NCBI RefSeq assembly: GCF_052118625.1
Contig: NZ_JBQKGW010000002.1
Coordinates: 153,459 to 217,458 of the forward strand
Direction: 5' to 3'
Source of the DNA: Porcincola sp945869225
GTDB lineage: Bacteria > Bacillota > Clostridia > Lachnospirales > Lachnospiraceae
Length of the DNA stretch: 64,000 nt
A program made the position numbers and the translations under genes. The notes under the pieces are model-generated. The model had not been told where the DNA came from. It was given only the letters and a program-made list of their open reading frames with translations, and made no database searches. Positions 42,114 to 50,740 of the stretch are shown here, piece by piece (positions within the stretch are counted from its first letter, which is position 1; every line of letters begins with the position of its first letter).

Positions 42114-42951
42114 ATGCCCTGCACCTCTCTTCCCTCGTCGGAATGGATGCGATCAATTTCTTCGTATAAGCGTGCTGCGGACGGGCAAACACCTCCGCTG
42201 TCTCCCCTCTCTCCACAATCTTTCCCCGTTCCATGACCAGGACGCTCTTGCAGATCTTCTTCACGACATGCAGATCATGACTGATAAACAGAATTGTCAT
42301 GCCGTAATCCTCATTCAGGTTCCTCAGCAGTTCAAGGATCTGTTCCTGGATCAGAACATCCAGCGCCGTCGTGACCTCATCGCAGATAAGCAGCTTTGGC
42401 TTTGTGATCATGGCTGCCGCGATGGAGGCCCGCTGGAGCATGCCGCCCGAAAGCTCGTACGGATACCGGCTGTACAGCTCCTCCGCATCTCTCAGGCCTG
42501 CGAGTCCCATGGCCTCGATGGCCCGCTTCCTCCGCTCCATTTTCGGTATACCACGGACTGTCAGAGCCTCCTCCACCTGCCTGCCGATCCTGCAGAGCGG
42601 GTCGAAGGTCGTCATCGGGTCCTGGAACACCACGCCTACATCCTGTCCCCGGATCCTGCGCAGGTCCTCCTCACTGCAGGAAAACATCTCCCGTCCATCA
42701 AGCAGAATGCTGCCCTCCTCGTCCGCCTTCCCGCGCGGCATCAGACCGCTGACACACATTGCCGTCACCGTCTTCCCGCTTCCACTCTCTCCGACAATGC
42801 CCAGCGTCTCCCCCCTCTTCAGGGAAAATGAAACACCGTTCACCGCATACCGCTCCGGTGCCGCATTGTGAAAGTGAACCCTGAGTCCGCTCACCTTCAG
42901 CAGGTCTGGTGCCTGCTGCCCACCATTCTTCTGGCTTTGTCTGTCCGTCAT
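42106..42951 (-). CDS. ABC transporter ATP-binding protein, OppD/DppD type
   Basis: ATPase partner of the importer. The 281 residues show Walker A GESGSGKTV near residue 49, FQDPMTTFDP (the Q-loop), ABC signature LSGGMLQRA (with Met instead of Gln, as is common in this subfamily), Walker B LLICDEVTTALD and ISHDLHV. The ATG at 42951, behind GGGAGATGAG, is preferred over one 27 nt upstream that has no ribosome binding site. It lies 61 nt after the second permease gene. Confidence 0.92.
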   Translation of the reverse strand: MTDRQSQKNGGQQAPDLLKVSGLRVHFHNAAPERYAVNGVSFSLKRGETLGIVGESGSGKTVTAMCVSGLMPRGKADEEGSILLDGREMFSCSEEDLRRIRGQDVGVVFQDPMTTFDPLCRIGRQVEEALTVRGIPKMERRKRAIEAMGLAGLRDAEELYSRYPYELSGGMLQRASIAAAMITKPKLLICDEVTTALDVLIQEQILELLRNLNEDYGMTILFISHDLHVVKKICKSVLVMERGKIVERGETAEVFARPQHAYTKKLIASIPTREERCRAYD

Positions 42952-43012
42952 CTCATCTCCCGCATTCTCACCTGGCATTTGACTGAACGTTTGCCGTACG
43001 CCATCCTTCTCT

Positions 43013-43825
43013 TCATGCCTGTCCTCTTCCGGTTCCCTGCTGTATGCCTTCGGAAAGCAGCGAGACGGCTAAAACAAGCAGCACAATCATGCCTCCCGTC
43101 CCGAGCGCATACCAGGGTGCTGTATTCAGGTAGGTCTGACTGTCCTTCAGCATGGAACCCAGGCTTGCCTGCGGTGGCTGGATCCCGACCCCCAGAAAGC
43201 TCATGCTTGCCTCCGCCAGCACAGCATTGTTGAAGCCGATCGTCACCGCCGGAAGAAGAACCGGGAACGTATTCGGCAAAATATGCCGAAGCAGAATCCG
43301 CCCTGTGGAAACACCCATCAGCCTTGCGGACTGAATGTAGTTCGTATCCCGCACGCGGGCAACCTCCGTCCGGACAACCCGTGCAAAGCTCGGAATAAAC
43401 AGAAGACCAAGGCAGAGCAGAATGTTCGCCATGCCTCCGCCGAAGAGACTGACCACCACCAATGCAAGCAGGATGGCCGGAAATGCCGTGATCGCGTCAC
43501 ATACCCGCATTAAAACAGCATCTGCAATCCCTCCGAAATAGCCGCACAGGCTTCCGATCAGCACACCGCCGATGCATCCGACAGCGACCACCCCCAGTGC
43601 AATCAGGAAGCTGGTTCCAGCCCCGCTGATCACCCTCGAAAGCACATCCCTCCCGAAGTTGTCTGTTCCCAGAAGGTGATGCAGGGAAGGCGGCAGGGTC
43701 TTCTCCGCCGCATTCATCGCGGTCGTCCCGTACGGTGTCCAGAAAAATCCTGCAACAATGACAGCAGCCAGCACCAGCGACATGATTCCGCCTGTTTTCA
43801 GAAAACTATTCTTCCGAATCTTCAT
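43013..43825 (-). CDS. ABC transporter permease, OppC/DppC type
   Basis: A 270-residue membrane permease with about six transmembrane segments. The EAA-type loop that contacts the ATPase is RLMGVSTGRILLRHILPNTFP near residue 165, and LLGTDNFGRDVLSRVI near residue 52 is the characteristic N-terminal motif of the second permease in these systems. TGAGGG precedes ATG 43825, 9 nt after the first permease gene. It forms the channel with the OppB-type permease. Confidence 0.94.
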   Translation of the reverse strand: MKIRKNSFLKTGGIMSLVLAAVIVAGFFWTPYGTTAMNAAEKTLPPSLHHLLGTDNFGRDVLSRVISGAGTSFLIALGVVAVGCIGGVLIGSLCGYFGGIADAVLMRVCDAITAFPAILLALVVVSLFGGGMANILLCLGLLFIPSFARVVRTEVARVRDTNYIQSARLMGVSTGRILLRHILPNTFPVLLPAVTIGFNNAVLAEASMSFLGVGIQPPQASLGSMLKDSQTYLNTAPWYALGTGGMIVLLVLAVSLLSEGIQQGTGRGQA

Positions 43826-43834
43826 GAAATTCCC

Positions 43835-44776
43835 TCAGGATACCCGGATTCTCGGATCAATTGCCATATTGATGAGATCCGCCGCAAAGTTTACCAGAAT
43901 GATAAAGACTGCCATCATGACCACGATTGCCTGGACGACCGGGAAATCCCTGCTCCCGATCGAGGACAGAAGCAGCCGTCCCAGCCCCGGAATCGTAAAA
44001 ACCTGCTCGATGATGATGGTTCCGGTCATGATTTCCGCAGCCGACTGCGCGAGAAATGTCACAACCGGCACCATTGCGCCTCTCAGGGCGTGGCGCCGCA
44101 AAATCTGGCCGTCCGTCAGCCCCCTTGAGCGGGCAGTCCGCACATAGTCCTCGGCCATCTGGCTGCGGATTGAGCTGCGCAGCATCTTCACGGTCATGGC
44201 AGACCGCGGGAGCGCCATCGCCAGCGCCGGCAGCAGAAGATACCCCAGTCCCCCTGTCACACTTTCAGAAAGCGGAACATAGGCGCCCGGCACAAAGAGC
44301 TTCAGCACAATACCAAACAGATAGACACTGAGGATTCCGATAAAGAAAGGCGGAAGTGCCATGAACAGCTGATCCATGATCAGGAAGAAATGATTCACCC
44401 GCACGCTTTCTGACCTTGCAGTCAGAATCCCGAGCGGTATCGATATAAACACCGTCATGGCGAATGACAGCGCGGTCAGGATCACTGTCACAGACAGCTT
44501 TCCCTTCAGCATCTCCGCAACGGGCATGCTGTAGCTGTAGGACATCCCGGGGTCTCCTTTCAGAAATGAAAGAAGCCACCGGCCGTACCGGACCAGAACT
44601 GGCTGATCCAGCCCCAGCCTGGCGCGGAGCTGTGCCGCCTGCGCCGCTGTTGCATCCGCGCCAAGCATCTTTGTCACCGGATCTCCGGGAATGACCTGCA
44701 GCGCGAGGAAGGTGAGCAATGTGACAATCAATAATGCGATCATGAGATTCAGTATTTTTCTCAGCAAAACCTTCAT
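43835..44776 (-). CDS. ABC transporter permease, OppB/DppB type
   Basis: A 313-residue permease with the N-terminal helix and LQVIPGDPVTKMLG motif of the first permease of these importers, followed by six core helices and an EAA loop (ARSRGLTDGQILRRHALRGA, about residue 213). The ATG at 44776 is used because GAGGAGAGAGC lies just before it; a further upstream in-frame start is weaker. It begins 29 nt after the binding protein gene ends. Confidence 0.94.
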   Translation of the reverse strand: MKVLLRKILNLMIALLIVTLLTFLALQVIPGDPVTKMLGADATAAQAAQLRARLGLDQPVLVRYGRWLLSFLKGDPGMSYSYSMPVAEMLKGKLSVTVILTALSFAMTVFISIPLGILTARSESVRVNHFFLIMDQLFMALPPFFIGILSVYLFGIVLKLFVPGAYVPLSESVTGGLGYLLLPALAMALPRSAMTVKMLRSSIRSQMAEDYVRTARSRGLTDGQILRRHALRGAMVPVVTFLAQSAAEIMTGTIIIEQVFTIPGLGRLLLSSIGSRDFPVVQAIVVMMAVFIILVNFAADLINMAIDPRIRVS

Positions 44777-44804
44777 GCTCTCTCCTCGCAAAAGAATCTG
44801 CAGA

Positions 44805-46340
44805 TTACGCCAGCTTCAGCGTGGAAAAATCCAGCGCGTAAAGCGGATACGGCGTGTAGCCTGTGAACTTCGGGCTCAGCGCGACAAAGTCCGCCAGGTC
44901 CTGGATGTAGACATTCGCGGCTGTGTCAGACAGAATCTTTTCCGCCTGCCTGTACAGCTCCGTCTGCTCCTTGTCATCGGTTGTCGACTGTGCCTTCTTC
45001 ATGACAGCATCATAATCCGGATTGCTGTACCCGATCATGTTTGTCGCATCGTCTGACATCCATCGCTGAAGCAGCGCGTCCGGACTGAGATACGCCGCAT
45101 CGAAGCCGATCACGGTCGCATCGAAATCCCGATTCTGATACACATCGCTCAGCCAGGTCTCCCAGTCGCCCTGCTCAATGTTTGCCGTCACGCCGATCTG
45201 GGACAGCTGCTCCGCGATGACCGTCGCAGTGTCTACATGCTGTGTATAGTTGCCAGGTACCTTGATTGTGAAGCTCAACCCCTGGGCCCCCGCGTCGGCA
45301 AGAAGCTGCTGTGCCTTTTCCGGATCATACGGATAGGCATCGGTGAGGCTGTCGTCAAAGTACTTTTTAAAGCTCGGGTACATCGAGCTTCCGAGTTTTG
45401 CGCCATGTCCGTCCTCCGTGAGCTCCAGAATCGAATCCACATCGATTCCGTAGCAAAGCGCCTGACGAACCTTCTCGTCGTCAAATGGTGCCTTCGCATT
45501 GTTCAGATAAAGCGCCTGAACCAGATTCATTTCCCCTTCCGTGACCTTGTAGCCATTCGTAAGATTCTTTGTCTGGTCCACTGTCAGGTGAAACGCCATG
45601 TCCAACGCTCCCGCGTTCAGGGCGGTGAAGAGCGCGTTGTTGTCCTCGAAGATCTTACAGGTCACTGTCTTTATCTGCGGCAGCTTTCCGTAATAATCGT
45701 CATTGCGCTCAAACACGGCATTGTCCTGCACCGAGCGGGAAACAAACCTGTAGGGGCCGGTTCCAACCGGTGCAGACGCCTGATCGGTATAATCTGCCGG
45801 AACGATGGATACGCTTGAAACAGCGCTCAGAAAACTACTCAGCGGCTCCTTCAGCGTAATGGTGACAGTATTTCCATCCGCCTTCTCACCCGCAATATCA
45901 GAAAGCGCCGACGCCACAGAAGAATTAACCGTGGTATCGGCGCAGGTCTTGAATGAATAGAGAACGTCATCCGCTGTCACTGTCTCTCCGTTGTGGAACT
46001 TCACCCCGTCCCTGAGCGTGAAAGTGTAGGTCAGACCGTCGTCCGAAATCTCGTGCGACGACGCGACAGCGTCCATAAAATTACCGTCCTTGTCGGGCTT
46101 TACAAGCCCTTCAAACACATTGAACATGACCTCTCTGGTTCCTGCAGCCGTTATCTGATACGGGTCAAGACTCGAATCCAGGTCCTGGGGCAGACCGATC
46201 GTAATCCCGGTGTCCCCGGAAGAAGCAACATCTCCGTCGCTGGAAGCCTCCGTCTCAGTCGTAGCTCCAAGGCAGACAGTGCCAAGTGAACCCGCAAGCA
46301 CGAAGGCAGTCAGCAGAGCAGCAAGTGATTTTTTATTCAT
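44805..46340 (-). CDS. ABC transporter substrate-binding protein, family 5
   Basis: Extracellular binding protein of the importer, 511 residues. It has a signal peptide (SLAALLTAFVLAGSLGTVCLG), an acidic linker, and the SBP_bac_5 core with the PYQITAAGTREVMFNVFEGL opening (about residue 60) and YTFTLRDGVKFHNGETVTADDV near residue 110, typical of peptide/nickel-binding proteins. A cysteine in the signal region is not in a good lipobox context. The ligand (peptides, nickel or others) cannot be predicted. GGAG sits seven bases before ATG 46340; it is the first gene of the operon. Confidence 0.93.
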   Translation of the reverse strand: MNKKSLAALLTAFVLAGSLGTVCLGATTETEASSDGDVASSGDTGITIGLPQDLDSSLDPYQITAAGTREVMFNVFEGLVKPDKDGNFMDAVASSHEISDDGLTYTFTLRDGVKFHNGETVTADDVLYSFKTCADTTVNSSVASALSDIAGEKADGNTVTITLKEPLSSFLSAVSSVSIVPADYTDQASAPVGTGPYRFVSRSVQDNAVFERNDDYYGKLPQIKTVTCKIFEDNNALFTALNAGALDMAFHLTVDQTKNLTNGYKVTEGEMNLVQALYLNNAKAPFDDEKVRQALCYGIDVDSILELTEDGHGAKLGSSMYPSFKKYFDDSLTDAYPYDPEKAQQLLADAGAQGLSFTIKVPGNYTQHVDTATVIAEQLSQIGVTANIEQGDWETWLSDVYQNRDFDATVIGFDAAYLSPDALLQRWMSDDATNMIGYSNPDYDAVMKKAQSTTDDKEQTELYRQAEKILSDTAANVYIQDLADFVALSPKFTGYTPYPLYALDFSTLKLA

Positions 46341-46392
46341 TGCCTGTCTCCTATCGACTGGAATCTCTTCTCCCATTATTAAATTGCCGGGT

Positions 46393-47571
46393 TCATTGTA
46401 TGAAAAAGCTGCCGGAAATGCAAGAGGTCTGAATCACCTTCCTTTCATGCTGCTCTGAAATTGTTTCTGGCGGAAGAGCCGGATACCAGGGCGCCGTCAC
46501 CTTCCGGAGATGATACTGCCCATCCAGCCAGCTGTCCTCGATCGCCGCCGTATACTTGATCCCTTCATAGCGGAATCTCAGCCGAATCTCCTTCGAGAAA
46601 AGGCTCCGGCTCGGGAACAGCCCGCTCCTGCGCATCAGCTTCACGGTCGCCCATTTGCCAGGCTGGATATCGACCCGCTTCCGGCTTGCCATCTTCAGCT
46701 TCGCTATCTTATCAGACGCTGCGGAATTGTTGTCCGACTTATTGACCGAATATTCAGCCGCATATGCGCTGTAGAACGAAATCGTTTTGTCTCCCGCGTT
46801 GTGAATGCGGACGTACATATACTTCCTGTTTTTGGAAATGCTTTTGATATAGGCCTGAAACTCCGGTTTTCTTGTCTGAACAGTCACCTTGAATGTCCGG
46901 ACCTTCTTCTGGTATGTCACCGAAATGCTGCAGATCCCGGCTGACACACCCGTCACAGAGAGATTCGTTCCAGATACCGACACCCTCGCAACCTTTGTAT
47001 TGGAAGACTTCGCTGAGGACACTTTGACCAGAGCTCCCTGATTGTTCCGGGTCGGAACCAGAACCGTCTTTCCCGCCGCGACAGTGATCTCCGAGGAGAG
47101 GATGTAGGATGGCCCCGCTTCCGCTCGGTTGTCCGTCACAGCATAGGATACCAGAAGCGGCTGCCGGACCGCTTCCGTATCGGTAACGCGGAACCGGTAA
47201 GATCCTGCCTGGAGCGTCACACTGATCCGGTCATAGACCTGGTACTTGGATGACTTGACCTGAACATACCGCTGGGCGCCGTACCGGGTATAGGTTCCGG
47301 CGACCGTTCCATTCGAGAGGTTCAGGATTTCATACTTCAGGGCACTAAGCGTTTTCTGCGTCAGTCCCGCCTTGTTCACGGTGGAAGAAGAGACGTTGAT
47401 CGTCACCGTCTCGCTGGACGGGACACTGAAGTCAGACCAGGCAATATACCCCTGCGGCGATAGTGTGTACGACCTCGATGACAGGCTCGCCGCATACGTA
47501 CAGCCCGCCATCAGCATTGTCAGGATAGCCGTCAAAAACAGCAGCCTGCGGACTTTCCCTTTATTCTCCAT
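46393..47571 (-). CDS. Secreted protein with bacterial Ig-like domain
   Basis: A 392-residue exported protein. The signal region ends LMAGCTYAAS, so processing could be by signal peptidase I or as an atypical lipoprotein at the cysteine. Then follows a beta-rich domain (about residues 30-150), a BIG2-type Ig-like domain near residues 155-230 (SSNTKVARVSVSGTNLSVTG), and a third beta domain with RFRYEGIKYTAAIEDSWLDG. The architecture fits a cell-surface or adhesion-type protein; no catalytic motif is seen. GGGAGGGAG precedes ATG 47571, and a partial copy of the structured element ends 45 nt upstream. Confidence 0.8.
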   Translation of the reverse strand: MENKGKVRRLLFLTAILTMLMAGCTYAASLSSRSYTLSPQGYIAWSDFSVPSSETVTINVSSSTVNKAGLTQKTLSALKYEILNLSNGTVAGTYTRYGAQRYVQVKSSKYQVYDRISVTLQAGSYRFRVTDTEAVRQPLLVSYAVTDNRAEAGPSYILSSEITVAAGKTVLVPTRNNQGALVKVSSAKSSNTKVARVSVSGTNLSVTGVSAGICSISVTYQKKVRTFKVTVQTRKPEFQAYIKSISKNRKYMYVRIHNAGDKTISFYSAYAAEYSVNKSDNNSAASDKIAKLKMASRKRVDIQPGKWATVKLMRRSGLFPSRSLFSKEIRLRFRYEGIKYTAAIEDSWLDGQYHLRKVTAPWYPALPPETISEQHERKVIQTSCISGSFFIQ

Positions 47572-47615
47572 AAACTCCCTCCCTTCCTGTGCTCCCACGC
47601 TCATCTCTGTTGTGC

Positions 47616-47726
47616 CGCGCTCCCGCACCGCTTCCGCGCTGCTACGCGCTCATCTCTGTTGTCGTCGCTTGTGTGGACTCCCCCTGACGCGCAAGCGCGT
47701 CGTGCGAGTCCGCACAGCGACTGGAC
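47616..47726 (-). repeat. Partial tandem copy of structured element B
   Basis: An exact 111-bp duplicate of 47796-47906, at a 180-nt period, so the duplication is recent. Read on minus it begins GTCCAGTCGC, lacking the first bases of the closing stem, and stops inside the third stem. A further fragment ACAACAGAGATGAGCGTGGG follows at 47615-47590. Confidence 0.9.
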
Positions 47727-47738
47727 GCCGTGTTCTCT

Positions 47739-47912
47739 GCATAAGTCCCCGCGGCCCGGCGCTGCTCCGCAGCTTCCGGCCCGCTTCCAGAGATTCGCGC
47801 TCCCGCACCGCTTCCGCGCTGCTACGCGCTCATCTCTGTTGTCGTCGCTTGTGTGGACTCCCCCTGACGCGCAAGCGCGTCGTGCGAGTCCGCACAGCGA
47901 CTGGACTTATGC
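47739..47912 (-). ncRNA. Structured element B (about 174 nt, paired ends)
   Basis: On the minus strand GCATAAGTCC (47912-47903) pairs with GGACTTATGC (47748-47739). Inside: stem GTCGC/GCGAC topped by TGTG-GGACT/AGTCC-CACA and GACGCGC-TT-GCGCGTC; stem CAGAGAT/ATCTCTG enclosing GCGC-N6-GCGC and TGCG-GGAG-CGCG; stem GCTGC-GGA-GCAGC. Relative to element A the pairs change together (GTCAC/GTGAC to GTCGC/GCGAC, CAGGCAT/ATGCCTG to CAGAGAT/ATCTCTG, GCGT/ACGC to GCGC/GCGC). The trpS stop codon TAA lies in its first bases. Confidence 0.72.
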
Positions 47913-48998
47913 GCTGAAGTAGTTGATTTGCATGGATTTTTTGACGTCGCTCAGTGTCTGAGCGGCGATGTTTTCTGCGTACTTGGTACCGTCCTTCAGG
48001 ATCTCAATAACCGACTGGAGATCTTTCTCGTACTCGGCGCGGCGTGCCCGGATCGGACGCAGCGCTTCCTCCAGCACGTTGTTCAGGAACTTCTTCACCT
48101 TTACGTCCCCGAGTCCGCCTCTTCTGTAATGCTCCTCCATCTCGCTGAGGTTCTGATAATCCGGCGCATACTCCTCAAACAGCTGCTTTGCGTTCGGCGC
48201 ATCCTCCCCCGCAAATGCCTCCAGGTAGATGAACACCGGATTGCCCTCCGTCTTTCCCGGATCAGAAACCTTCAGATGTCCCGGGTCTGTGAACATGCTC
48301 ATGACCTTGGTCTTTACCGTCTTCTCATCATCTGAAAGATAGATGCAGTTTCCGAGAGACTTGCTCATCTTCGCCTTGCCGTCTGTCCCCGGGAGCCTGC
48401 GGGACGCAGCGCTCTTCGGCAGCAGGATCTCCGGCTCCACCAGTGTCTCTCCATAGATGGAGTTGAACTTTCTGACAATTTCTCTCGTCTGCTCGACCAT
48501 CGGCTCCTGGTCTTCCCCTGCCGGGACAACCGTTGCGCGGAAGGCTGTGATGTCCGCTGCCTGTGAGATCGGGTAGCAGAAAAAGCCAACCGGCGTTCCC
48601 TGACTTTCCTCACGCTCGGAGAAGCCCCTCAGCTTGATCTCTGCCTTCACAGTAGGATTTCGCTGCAGTCTCTGAACCGTGACCAGGTTCATGTAGTACT
48701 GGGTGAGCTCCGGCAGCTCCGGGATCTGAGACTGAATGAGAATGTGCGATTTTTTCGGGTCAATGCCTGCTGACAGGTAATCAAGCGTGACATTCATGAT
48801 ATTGCTCCTGACCTTCTCCGGATTATCCCAGTTGTCGGTCAGCGCCTGCGCGTCCGCAATCATGATGAGAACATCATCAAACGCACCACTGTTCTGAAGC
48901 ACCACACGCTCTCTTAGAGATCCGACATAATGGCCGATATGAAGACGGCCTGTCGGCCGGTCACCGGTCAGAATTACTTTACGCTTCTTTTCTGACAT
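47907..48998 (-). CDS. trpS: Tryptophanyl-tRNA synthetase
   Basis: Class I synthetase that charges tRNA-Trp. The 363-residue protein has the HIGH motif as GRLHIGHYVGSL near residue 18, the tryptophan-binding IADAQALTDN segment, and KMSKSLGN near residue 208. The extended length of the insertion around residues 120-190 (NLVTVQRLQRNPTVKAEIK) places it with the longer TrpRS group. The last residues (MQINYFSA) run into the folded element B, whose ATAAGTCC supplies the TAA stop. It has its own promoter upstream and no T-box was seen. Confidence 0.96.
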   Translation of the reverse strand: MSEKKRKVILTGDRPTGRLHIGHYVGSLRERVVLQNSGAFDDVLIMIADAQALTDNWDNPEKVRSNIMNVTLDYLSAGIDPKKSHILIQSQIPELPELTQYYMNLVTVQRLQRNPTVKAEIKLRGFSEREESQGTPVGFFCYPISQAADITAFRATVVPAGEDQEPMVEQTREIVRKFNSIYGETLVEPEILLPKSAASRRLPGTDGKAKMSKSLGNCIYLSDDEKTVKTKVMSMFTDPGHLKVSDPGKTEGNPVFIYLEAFAGEDAPNAKQLFEEYAPDYQNLSEMEEHYRRGGLGDVKVKKFLNNVLEEALRPIRARRAEYEKDLQSVIEILKDGTKYAENIAAQTLSDVKKSMQINYFSA

Positions 48999-49036
48999 CT
49001 TGAAACTGCTTCCTTTCCATATCTTAATCTGAGTCT

Positions 49037-49065
49037 ATTGTACCCGATTCTGTCTGCATACTCAA
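49037..49065 (-). promoter_or_regulatory. Promoter of trpS
   Basis: On the minus strand TTGAGT (49065-49060), 17-nt spacer, TACAAT (49042-49037). The -10 matches 5/6. It is about 40 nt before the trpS start and leaves no room for a T-box leader. Confidence 0.7.
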
Positions 49066-49180
49066 CCAGCCGACGCATTTTCGGCCACCCACCAGACCGG
49101 ATTCTTTCGATCATATCCCAGTTTCAGCTCCGGTCCATAGTGCCTGCATCTCACGCCCGCGGCCCATCCCGGCTCTCTCC

Positions 49181-50494
49181 TCATTCCTTCTGCCGCAGCT
49201 TTCTCGCTTCCATGATGCCGACCCATCGATCCAGCCATACTTTCAGAAGCGCTGCCACCGGAACGGCCAGAATCATCCCGCCCAGTCCTCCGATTTTGCT
49301 TCCCAGAAGCAGGGCAATGATCACCAACATCGGATGAACCTTCACCGCGTGACTCAGAAGCTTCGGATTCACAATGTTTCCATCGATTGTCTGGATGATA
49401 AACACGACGATGATGCTGACGATCAGTTTTTTCCAGTCCTGGCTCATAATTCCGACAAAGCCTGTGCATCCGTACGCCACGAACGGACCCACATACGGAA
49501 CCAGGTTCCCGATCCCCGTCAGCACGCCGATGATGACGGCAAACTTCACATTCAGAAGCAGAAGGGCAATGCTCACAACCACCATCATAAACAGCGCATC
49601 GAGCAGCTGTCCGCGAATATATCCGGAGAAAACTCTGTCGGCATCGCGCACTGCTGTCCGCATCACATTTGTCGCTTTTTCCGGAAAAACAGACCGGAAG
49701 AATCGTTTCCAGTACCGTTTCAATCCATCGGCGTCAAGTGAAAAATACACCGCAAAAATAACCGCGAAGGCTCCATTTGCAAGATAGCCAGTCAGATGAG
49801 ACAAAGCATCGCTGACCGCCCTTCCTGCCTGAGAGGCGAGATTTCCTGCCCACGACGTAATCGTGTCTGTGACCGTCGCGAGCGCATCCGAGGAGATGTT
49901 CATCTGCTCGGACCACTTTTTCAGCTGAATGTATACCTCGTTGAATGACTTCGAGATTCCGTTGATGAAGTTGGTGATGCTGTCAAAGCTGACAACCGTC
50001 AGCTCATGCGTAAATGCAGAAATCAGGAATGTCAGCCCCAGTGCCAGCGCTGCGGCTACAATCAGAAATGTGATTCCGACCGCTGCTCCCAGCCCACTTT
50101 TATTTCTTTTCCTGTAATAAGGAAGTTTCTCCAGCCTCCGCCTGAAAAAACGTACAATCGGCGCGAACAGGTACGCCAGTGCAAAGCCCAGCGCCAGCGG
50201 TACAAAGATCACCCTCATCCAGTGAAACCCCGCGCCGAGTGCCAGCGCGATCTTGTCCAGATTGTCCCCGATCCGGATCAGAATGAAGATCACAACAACC
50301 GTAAAAACCACGTAGAATGAGATCACGCTGTATCTGTGATTATTCGGGATCCGGTCCCGGAAGTGTTTCTCCTGCTTCGACGCTCTTTTCTCCGCATCGG
50401 GGGCTGCTCCCTTCACTCCCGGATCCTCCTTCAGACCATCTGTCTCAATCGTCTGTCCGTCTTTCTTCTGGTCTTTCTTCTGGTCTTTGTCCAT
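49181..50494 (-). CDS. AI-2E family transporter (UPF0118)
   Basis: A 437-residue membrane protein of the AI-2E transporter family, whose members export autoinducer-2 or act as sodium/proton antiporters. A charged N-terminal cytoplasmic region (about 50 residues, DKDQKKDQKKDG repeats) is followed by about eight transmembrane helices, the family's internal loop (residues 155-235) and the conserved C-terminal run IGNLVPYVGPFVAYGCTGFVG near residue 330 and PKLLSHAVKVHPMLVIIALLLG near residue 375. GGGAGGG precedes ATG 50494. The substrate in this organism is unknown. Confidence 0.9.
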   Translation of the reverse strand: MDKDQKKDQKKDGQTIETDGLKEDPGVKGAAPDAEKRASKQEKHFRDRIPNNHRYSVISFYVVFTVVVIFILIRIGDNLDKIALALGAGFHWMRVIFVPLALGFALAYLFAPIVRFFRRRLEKLPYYRKRNKSGLGAAVGITFLIVAAALALGLTFLISAFTHELTVVSFDSITNFINGISKSFNEVYIQLKKWSEQMNISSDALATVTDTITSWAGNLASQAGRAVSDALSHLTGYLANGAFAVIFAVYFSLDADGLKRYWKRFFRSVFPEKATNVMRTAVRDADRVFSGYIRGQLLDALFMMVVVSIALLLLNVKFAVIIGVLTGIGNLVPYVGPFVAYGCTGFVGIMSQDWKKLIVSIIVVFIIQTIDGNIVNPKLLSHAVKVHPMLVIIALLLGSKIGGLGGMILAVPVAALLKVWLDRWVGIMEARKLRQKE

Positions 50495-50651
50495 GAATGC
50501 CCTCCCGTCTCAGGCTGCTGTCCCGGCCTCAGATATAGCCTGAATATACCAGATATTACACTCCGGTTCCATTCCCGAAATCCTGAATTTTTGTCTGACA
50601 GTCTTCCAATCATTTGCAATGTGTGCTACGATGAGGCTGATGAATCAGACT

Positions 50652-50674
50652 TGTCTGCTCAAGTATAGCAGACA
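50652..50674. promoter_or_regulatory. Inverted repeat upstream of the deaminase gene
   Basis: TGTCTGCT (50652-50659) and AGCAGACA (50667-50674) are a perfect 8-bp inverted repeat with a 7-nt spacer, 66 nt upstream of ATG 50741. Just upstream of it an extended -10 (TGC followed by TACGAT) is seen near 50625. It could be an operator. Confidence 0.45.
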
Positions 50675-50740
50675 GCTCCCAGTTTGAGAAAACTGGCTCA
50701 TAATCGACCTGGATCTGCAATCTGGAAAGGAAGTGTTGTG

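Noticed and set aside
47616..47912. tRNA-like gene near trpS
   Set aside because: Short words such as AGTCCGCACAGCGACTGGAC look tRNA-like, but no cloverleaf, anticodon loop or T arm forms; the region is element B and its partial copy.
50495..50740. Purine riboswitch upstream of the deaminase gene
   Set aside because: The conserved three-way-junction core of purine riboswitches is not visible; only an 8-bp palindrome is present.
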